Source of the DNA: Pseudobutyrivibrio sp.
Lineage (GTDB): Bacteria; Bacillota; Clostridia; Lachnospirales; Lachnospiraceae
Direction of reading: 5' to 3'
DNA length: 64,000 nucleotides
NCBI RefSeq assembly: GCF_015057185.1
Contig: NZ_SVEV01000011.1
Location: 1-64,000, forward strand
A model generated the notes under the pieces. The model searched no databases and had not been told where the DNA came from. It saw only the letters and a list, made by a program, of their open reading frames with translations. Within the stretch, counting starts at the first letter, position 1, and the number at the start of each line of letters is the position of its first letter. Both the position numbers and the translations under genes were made by a program. Of the stretch, positions 59,187 through 64,000 are shown one piece after another.

Positions 59187-60305
59187 ATGGCAAATAAGGC
59201 TTTTGGCGTAATTAATTCTGCGGCTAATAATATACGAGTTGAAGGTCTTCATGATTATAGACCTATAGGCGCATTTTCCTTCTTAGGAAGATTTAGAGTT
59301 ATCGATTTTCCGATTTCGAACTTTAGCAATAGCGGAATGGATAGGATTCACGTTTATCTAAATAGTAGACCACGTTCCATAGTTGAGCATATTGGCTCTG
59401 GACGTCATTACAATATTAATTCTAAGCGTGGTAGCATCCAAATGATGTTTACCCAGAATAATGGACATAGTTCAATTTATAATACTGATATTAATGCATA
59501 TTTGGAGAATATCGAACAAATTGAGCGTATGCCTCAGGATTATGTGGTGATTGCACCAAGCTATATGGTGTACAAACAAGATTTTCAATTGCTGCTTGAT
59601 ACTCACGTGGACAGTGGTGCTGATATTACATTGCTTTATCATAAGGTTGATCAGGCAAAGGAATACTATCGTGGCTGCAATATTGTTACTCTTAATAAAC
59701 AAAAGGGTGTAGAGAGTGTTCAGAGAAATATGGGCACTGCAAAAGATAGAAATATTAGCATGGACACATATGTAATGTCCAAGGAAGTATTTATTTACTT
59801 GATTAATAAGGCAAAGAGAGATTCATCAGCATACTCACTGGCAGATATGATTGGAATTGCTTGCAAGGAAATGGATGTAAGAGGATATCAGCATAAAGGA
59901 TATTTTGCAGCAATCACTAGCCTAGATGATTATTATCGTGCAAATATGGAGTTGCTTGATTATGCTACTGCAATGGATTTCTTCAAAGCAGAGTGGCCAT
60001 TCTATACAAAGACAACTGATGCTTGTCCTACTCAATATTATCATGGAGCAAAGGTTACTAATTCTATGATTTGTAATGCAGGCTTGATTGAGGGTACTGT
60101 TGAGAATTCGATTATCGGTCGTAATGTCCACATCGGCAAAGGTGCAGTTGTTAGGAACTCTATTATTTTATCGTACGCGGATATTGGAGAAGGAACATAC
60201 ATCGAAAATGCCGTTATTGATAAATGGGTAAAGGTTAAGAAAATAAATAAAATAGTGTCTGAATCAGTTACACCAGCTTATATTAAGCGCAACGACGTAC
60301 TGTAG
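59187..60305 (+). CDS. glgD: GlgD, non-catalytic partner of ADP-glucose pyrophosphorylase
   Basis: The 372-residue protein is like GlgC but the LAGGRGSRL motif is replaced (GVINSAANNIRVEGLHDYRPIGAFSFLGRFRVIDFPISNFSNSG). This is the pattern of GlgD, which lacks its own pyrophosphorylase site and stimulates GlgC. A C-terminal beta-helix is present. GlgC/GlgD pairs are typical of Firmicutes. GGGGGAGG precedes the start. Confidence 0.95.
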   Translation: MANKAFGVINSAANNIRVEGLHDYRPIGAFSFLGRFRVIDFPISNFSNSGMDRIHVYLNSRPRSIVEHIGSGRHYNINSKRGSIQMMFTQNNGHSSIYNTDINAYLENIEQIERMPQDYVVIAPSYMVYKQDFQLLLDTHVDSGADITLLYHKVDQAKEYYRGCNIVTLNKQKGVESVQRNMGTAKDRNISMDTYVMSKEVFIYLINKAKRDSSAYSLADMIGIACKEMDVRGYQHKGYFAAITSLDDYYRANMELLDYATAMDFFKAEWPFYTKTTDACPTQYYHGAKVTNSMICNAGLIEGTVENSIIGRNVHIGKGAVVRNSIILSYADIGEGTYIENAVIDKWVKVKKINKIVSESVTPAYIKRNDVL

Positions 60306-60316
60306 ATTCATAATAC

Positions 60317-60345
60317 AAAGCCCAGGTCATTAGACTTGGGCTTTT
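60317..60345 (+). terminator. Terminator of glgCD
   Basis: AAAGCCCAGGTC pairs with GACTTGGGCTTT around ATTA (one G-U pair), followed by TTG. Confidence 0.8.
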
Positions 60346-60409
60346 GATATATGTGGGGATAAATGTTATCATAACAACTGTAAATTGATTAATAGATAGG
60401 CGGTAAGAA

Positions 60410-60586
60410 ATGAAATTCCCAAAGGACCCTGTAATGCTACTTTCAGCGGTAAATACAGCATTACGTGATTATTACAGTAGTTTTGAAGCATTGGTGGAGG
60501 ATAATGAAGTAGATGGAGATGAGATAATTGCAAAGCTTGCAAGCATTGATTATCACTATGATCCAACTATGAATAAGTTTAGATAA
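60410..60586 (+). CDS. DUF4250 domain protein
   Basis: A 58-residue protein with sequence FPKDPVMLLSAVNTALRDYY, then SSFEALVEDNEVDGDEIIAKL and IDYHYDPTMNKFR. This is the DUF4250 family, common in Clostridia, of unknown function. The weak site CGGTAAG lies ahead of the ATG. The stop is two bases before the CapA gene, suggesting coupled expression. Confidence 0.88.
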   Translation: MKFPKDPVMLLSAVNTALRDYYSSFEALVEDNEVDGDEIIAKLASIDYHYDPTMNKFR

Positions 60587-60588
60587 TT

Positions 60589-61770
60589 ATGAAAAAGTTT
60601 ATTGCAACGTTATTTAAAACAATTGCTATATTGGTTTTGGTGGCAGCAGTAGCATGGTATGCATTTGCTGAGGATGGACCATTTAATGCTCAGGCTAGAG
60701 AGTTTGCAAAGGAACATAACATACATGAAAATCTGGCATGGCTAATAGGTGAGGATGAGGTCCAAGAGAGCACCGAGGAGACGACCGAGGCTACAACAGA
60801 AGATAAACAAGTGGACGTAACAGCCGAGGAAGAACCGGCAGACATGACCACAAATATTGTTTTTACAGGTGATGTGGAAATTAGTGAATATGTTCAGGCT
60901 AATTATGATGCATCTGGAGTTGGTGGAGTTGTTAGCCCAGAGGTTAATAGCCTTTTGAATGACGCTGATATCGCCATGATTAATAATGAGTTTTGCTTTT
61001 CCACTAGAGGACAGCAGGCTCCTGATAAGCAGTATACCTTCAGAGTTAATCCAAGCTATGCTCAGCTACTTACAGATATGGGTGTAGATATAGCAGGTCT
61101 TGCTAACAATCATGTTTTGGATTATGGTCAGGATGCTCTTACAGATACATTTACTACTTTGTCTGATGCTGGCATTGAATATACAGGAGCAGGTAATAGC
61201 CTAGAGGAAGCTAGCAAACTTATCATAAAAACAGATGATGCTGGCCGTACATATGGCTTCTTGGCAGCTAGCCATGTTATCCCGGTTGGCAGCTGGAATG
61301 TTGTAAATTCTCAGCCAGGTGAATTCTGCTTCTACGACGAGACAGATTTGTTAAATGCCATTTCTGAGGCCGATAGTCAGGTTGACTATCTGTTTGTTAT
61401 GGTGCACTGGGGAGTAGAGCATACCACCGAATTAGAAGATTATCAGGTTAATGATGGTCATAAAATGATAGATGCTGGGGCAGATGCAGTAATCGGAATG
61501 CATAGCCATTGTTTGCAGCCAATAGAGTATTACAATGGCAAGCCTATTTTTTATAGTCTTGGCAATTTTATATTTAACCAATCAATCAAATCAGGCTGCG
61601 GTGGTGCAGTTGAGTTCTCCATTGATGAAAATGATGCAATCAGCTACCGCATAGTGCCGATTACAGCAACTAATGCCTGCACCGCTATTGACTCCACTGG
61701 GTATAGCTATATGGAGAGCATTTCAGACAATGTTGCGGTGGATGAAAATGGTTATATTAGCGAGAAATAA
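60589..61770 (+). CDS. CapA-family protein (metallophosphatase-like)
   Basis: The 393-residue protein has an N-terminal membrane helix (about 8-28), an acidic Glu/Thr linker and a CapA (PgsA) domain. Metal-binding motifs are FTGDVEIS (Asp), AMINNEFCFS (Asn/Glu), GLANNHVLDYG (Asn/His), VMVHWGVEHT and GMHSHCLQPIEYYNGKPIFYSLGNFIF. The domain is linked to poly-gamma-glutamate or cell-surface polymer metabolism. It should act outside the membrane. Confidence 0.88.
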   Translation: MKKFIATLFKTIAILVLVAAVAWYAFAEDGPFNAQAREFAKEHNIHENLAWLIGEDEVQESTEETTEATTEDKQVDVTAEEEPADMTTNIVFTGDVEISEYVQANYDASGVGGVVSPEVNSLLNDADIAMINNEFCFSTRGQQAPDKQYTFRVNPSYAQLLTDMGVDIAGLANNHVLDYGQDALTDTFTTLSDAGIEYTGAGNSLEEASKLIIKTDDAGRTYGFLAASHVIPVGSWNVVNSQPGEFCFYDETDLLNAISEADSQVDYLFVMVHWGVEHTTELEDYQVNDGHKMIDAGADAVIGMHSHCLQPIEYYNGKPIFYSLGNFIFNQSIKSGCGGAVEFSIDENDAISYRIVPITATNACTAIDSTGYSYMESISDNVAVDENGYISEK

Positions 61771-61928
61771 TTGACAAAATATTAACGAAAATACAAAAAA
61801 GTACAAAATCAAAAACAATGCTTAAAACCACTTTTTTTTCATAAAAAAGTAGTAAAATAACATTTGGTTTTATATAACTAACAATACTATTTTAGTTTTA
61901 TTTAAAGAAAGAAAAGAGGAAATTAAAA

Positions 61929-62912
61929 ATGGCAGGATTTGGTGCATTAATTGACATCCTTAAAAAGGATCCAAAGAAAATCGTTTTCACAGAGGGTACA
62001 GACCCACGTATTATCGAGGCTTCTAGCCGTCTTTTAGGTTCTGATTTCCTTCAGCCAATTCTCATTGGTAAGGAAGAAGAGGTTAAGGCAGCTGCTGAGG
62101 ATGCAGGTTTTAACATCCGCGGAGCAGTTATCATTGATCCAGAGAACTACGATAGATTTGACGAGATGTGCGAGCTCTTCTGCGAACTTAGAAAGTCTAA
62201 GGGCGTTACAATGGAGCAGGCAAAGGCTACATGTTCTTCAGCTAACTACTTCGGTACTATGCTTGTAAAGATGGGCGTTGCTGATGCACTTCTTGGTGGT
62301 GCTACATACTCAACAGCTGATACTGTTCGTCCAGCACTTCAGGTTATCAAGACAAAGCCAGGCAACAGCATTGTATCTTCTTGCTTCATCATGGTTCGTA
62401 ACTCAGCTACAGGTGATAGAGAAGTTCTTGCTATGGGTGATTGCGCTATCAACATCAAGCCAAACGCTGATGAGATCGCTGAAATCGCTGGTGAAACAGC
62501 TGAATGTGCTAAGATTTTTGGTATTGATCCAAAGATTGCTATGCTTTCTTACTCAACACTTGGCTCTGGAAAGGGTGAGGATGTTGACAAGATGCGTGAA
62601 GCTACAGCAAAGGCAAAGGAAAAGTATCCTAACCTTGAAATCGAAGGCGAGCTTCAGTTTGATGCTGCAGTATCTCCACGTGTTGCAAAGACAAAGTGCC
62701 CAGGCTCTACAGTAGCTGGACATGCAAATACATTCATCTTCCCAGATATCAATGCTGGTAACATTGGTTACAAGATTGCACAGCGCCTTGGTGGATTTGA
62801 TGCTTACGGCCCAATCCTTCTTGGACTTAACGCACCAATTAATGATCTTTCTCGTGGATGCAATGCACAGGAAGTATACTCAATGGCTATTATAACAGCC
62901 GCTCTCGCATAA
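61929..62912 (+). CDS. pta: Phosphate acetyltransferase
   Basis: The 327-residue protein has the PTA pattern: RIIEASSRLL, KGVTMEQAKATCSSANYFGTMLVKMG, ADALLGGATYSTADTVRPALQVIK, MLSYSTLGSGKG and the C-terminal FPDINAGNIGYKIAQRLGG. It interconverts acetyl-CoA and acetyl phosphate. The leader (61771-61928) is very AT-rich with an ACTTTTTT/AAAAAAGT hairpin near 61829-61850. AAGAGG lies before the ATG. Acetate kinase does not follow, which is unusual for pta. Confidence 0.94.
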   Translation: MAGFGALIDILKKDPKKIVFTEGTDPRIIEASSRLLGSDFLQPILIGKEEEVKAAAEDAGFNIRGAVIIDPENYDRFDEMCELFCELRKSKGVTMEQAKATCSSANYFGTMLVKMGVADALLGGATYSTADTVRPALQVIKTKPGNSIVSSCFIMVRNSATGDREVLAMGDCAINIKPNADEIAEIAGETAECAKIFGIDPKIAMLSYSTLGSGKGEDVDKMREATAKAKEKYPNLEIEGELQFDAAVSPRVAKTKCPGSTVAGHANTFIFPDINAGNIGYKIAQRLGGFDAYGPILLGLNAPINDLSRGCNAQEVYSMAIITAALA

Positions 62913-62916
62913 AAAG

Positions 62917-62999
62917 CAGAGGGGAGGGCCCCATTTATGGGAGTTGCCCCTCTGCCACAGCAGGCCCATTGCCGAAGGCAATTTGCATGGGCCTTGCTT
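62917..62999. repeat. Two GC-rich hairpins after pta
   Basis: GCAGAGGGG (62917-62925) pairs with CCCCTCTGC (62948-62956). AGCAGGCCCAT (62960-62970) pairs with ATGGGCCTTGCT (62988-62999), with an inner TTGCC/GGCAA stem. They begin five bases after the pta stop and are far richer in GC than their surroundings. Confidence 0.65.
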
Positions 63000-63017
63000 T
63001 CCAGATAGTATATTTTA

Positions 63018-63049
63018 ACCTTCCCCGAGAGGGGGAGGTTATTTTTTTA
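63018..63049 (+). terminator. Terminator after pta
   Basis: AACCTTCCCC pairs with GGGGGAGGTT (one G-U pair) around GAGA, followed by ATTTTTTT. Confidence 0.88.
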
Positions 63050-63062
63050 ACGGAGAATTGTT

Positions 63063-64000
63063 ATGAGTAAATGGATTTTACAACGTAAGTCAGCAGATTA
63101 TGCAGGACTTAGCAAAAGGCTTGGAGTTGATCCGGTAATTATACGCCTTATGGTAAATCGTGGACTAACTACATATGAAGAAATGGAAGAATATTTACAT
63201 CCTACATTGAATAATCTTCCTGATCCTCATTTATTTGCCAACATGGAAGAAGCCTGTGGCCTTCTTATGGATGCAATTGACGAAGGAGTCAAAATTCGTG
63301 TAGTAGGTGACTATGATGTTGATGGTATTATGTCAACCTATATTCTTACTAGCGCTATCAGAGAAGTTGGTGGCGATGTGGATTATGCTGTGCCACATAG
63401 AATGGTTGATGGATATGGTATCAATCCGGATATGGTACAGAATGCTTTTGATGAGGGCGTTAGATTCATTATTACCTGCGACAATGGTATTGCAGCAGGA
63501 CCTGCTGTAGATTTGGCTAAAGAGCTTGGCATGACTTTTGTTGTTACAGACCATCATGAGGTGCCTTTTGAGGTTTCTGAGGATGGAATGCAAACAATTC
63601 AAAATTTGCCAAATGCCGATGCGGTTGTGGATCCAAAAAGAAATGATTGTCAGTATCCCTTCAAGGGTATCTGTGGAGCTCAGGTTGCATGGAAGCTTGT
63701 TGATGTTCTATTTGAATATGTTGGCCTGGAAAAAGAAATGGCTGACAAGTATTTGCAGTATGCAAGCATAGCTACTGTATGTGATGTAATGGAGCTCAAG
63801 GGTGAAAATCGTGCCACAGTTTATCATGGAATAAAGGCAATCGAGGCTACAGACAATATTGGGCTTAGTGCATTGTTGGCTAGAACAGAATTAAAAGGAA
63901 AACCTTTAAACTGTTATCATTTAGGATTTGTAATTGGTCCATGCCTTAATGCTAGTGGCAGACTAGACACTGCCTCCAAGGCAATTGAGCTTTTGTTTGA
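63063..64000 (+). CDS. recJ: Single-stranded-DNA exonuclease RecJ (5' part)
   Basis: The frame starts at ATG 63063 behind AACGGAG and is open to the end of the window, so the 3' end is missing. The visible 312 residues show the DHH motifs: VVGDYDVDGIMSTY (motif I), ITCDNGIAAG, FVVTDHHEVP (DHH) and IATVCDVMELKGENR. RecJ degrades single-stranded DNA 5'-3' in recombination and repair. It has its own leader after the pta terminator. Confidence 0.93.
   Translation, partial: MSKWILQRKSADYAGLSKRLGVDPVIIRLMVNRGLTTYEEMEEYLHPTLNNLPDPHLFANMEEACGLLMDAIDEGVKIRVVGDYDVDGIMSTYILTSAIREVGGDVDYAVPHRMVDGYGINPDMVQNAFDEGVRFIITCDNGIAAGPAVDLAKELGMTFVVTDHHEVPFEVSEDGMQTIQNLPNADAVVDPKRNDCQYPFKGICGAQVAWKLVDVLFEYVGLEKEMADKYLQYASIATVCDVMELKGENRATVYHGIKAIEATDNIGLSALLARTELKGKPLNCYHLGFVIGPCLNASGRLDTASKAIELLF

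Overview
The window is a 64-kb stretch of an AT-rich, low-GC Gram-positive anaerobe, most probably a member of the Lachnospiraceae (Butyrivibrio/Pseudobutyrivibrio/Roseburia-like). The evidence is a reverse-type rubrerythrin under a PerR-type regulator, an LL-diaminopimelate aminotransferase, a GlgC/GlgD pair, a DUF4250 protein, two CIRCE (HrcA) operators, a TPP-riboswitch-controlled thiamin operon, strong AGGAGG-type ribosome binding sites and TTGACA-N17-TATAAT-like promoters. No replication origin, rRNA operon, prophage, insertion sequence or CRISPR array was seen. The genus is an inference; nothing here names the species.

Layout. 1-1380: accessory edge, with a broken RhuM-like gene and a BrnT/BrnA toxin-antitoxin pair. 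1395-2443: oxidative-stress pair (rubrerythrin, PerR) with candidate PerR boxes. 2624-5999: an amino-acid type ABC importer with an unusual fused binding-protein/permease and an ATPase carrying an extra C-terminal domain. 6102-10754: sugar symporter and two membrane signalling proteins, one with an HD-GYP domain. 10823-15040: TPP riboswitch and thiW-thiM-thiE-thiD-thiC. 15052-21643: heat-shock and housekeeping genes (Hsp20, YlmH, ClpB) with two CIRCE sites. 21723-28720: rarA, an aminotransferase, proC, an anion permease and a GH31 glucosidase. 28895-30978: a FIST-domain sensor and a soluble chemoreceptor. 31064-36687: exonuclease, flavoredoxin, M18 aminopeptidase, eukaryotic-type HisA, DapL and an SGNH hydrolase.

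36708-39284 is a metal-efflux operon (metallochaperone-like protein, P1B ATPase, ArsR repressor) with a readable promoter/operator. 39344-40138 is a six-tRNA operon (Pro, Gly, Arg, His, Gln, Lys), followed by a three-gene DUF3791/DUF3990 cassette that looks like a toxin-antitoxin module. 41182-50730 holds a DUF134-NifX protein behind a duplicated palindromic operator, an acetyltransferase/radical SAM pair, a shikimate kinase, a SprT-like protease, a secreted Ig-like protein, a YugP-type protease, a GNAT, an AraC regulator and an RNase H-like protein. 50737-54595 has a lipoprotein and an isomerase-xylulokinase sugar pair separated by a strongly structured GC-rich element. 54651-56554 is a YtrA-type GntR-ABC transporter operon behind a 40-bp palindrome. 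56621-57797 is the most unusual part: a tiny membrane protein whose ribosome binding site lies in a hairpin, then a roughly 840-bp imperfect inverted repeat reaching to a tRNA-Glu gene. 58046-64000 returns to core metabolism: glgC, glgD, a DUF4250 gene, a CapA-family protein, pta and the start of recJ.

The parts most worth a second look are the large inverted repeat (56892-57730), the multibranched GC-rich element (52878-53069), the DUF3990 cassette beside the tRNA operon, the duplicated TGACATATGTCA operator, and the ABC ATPase with its extra domain. All readings were made by eye from sequence and translations. Family names come from recalled motifs, not from searches.
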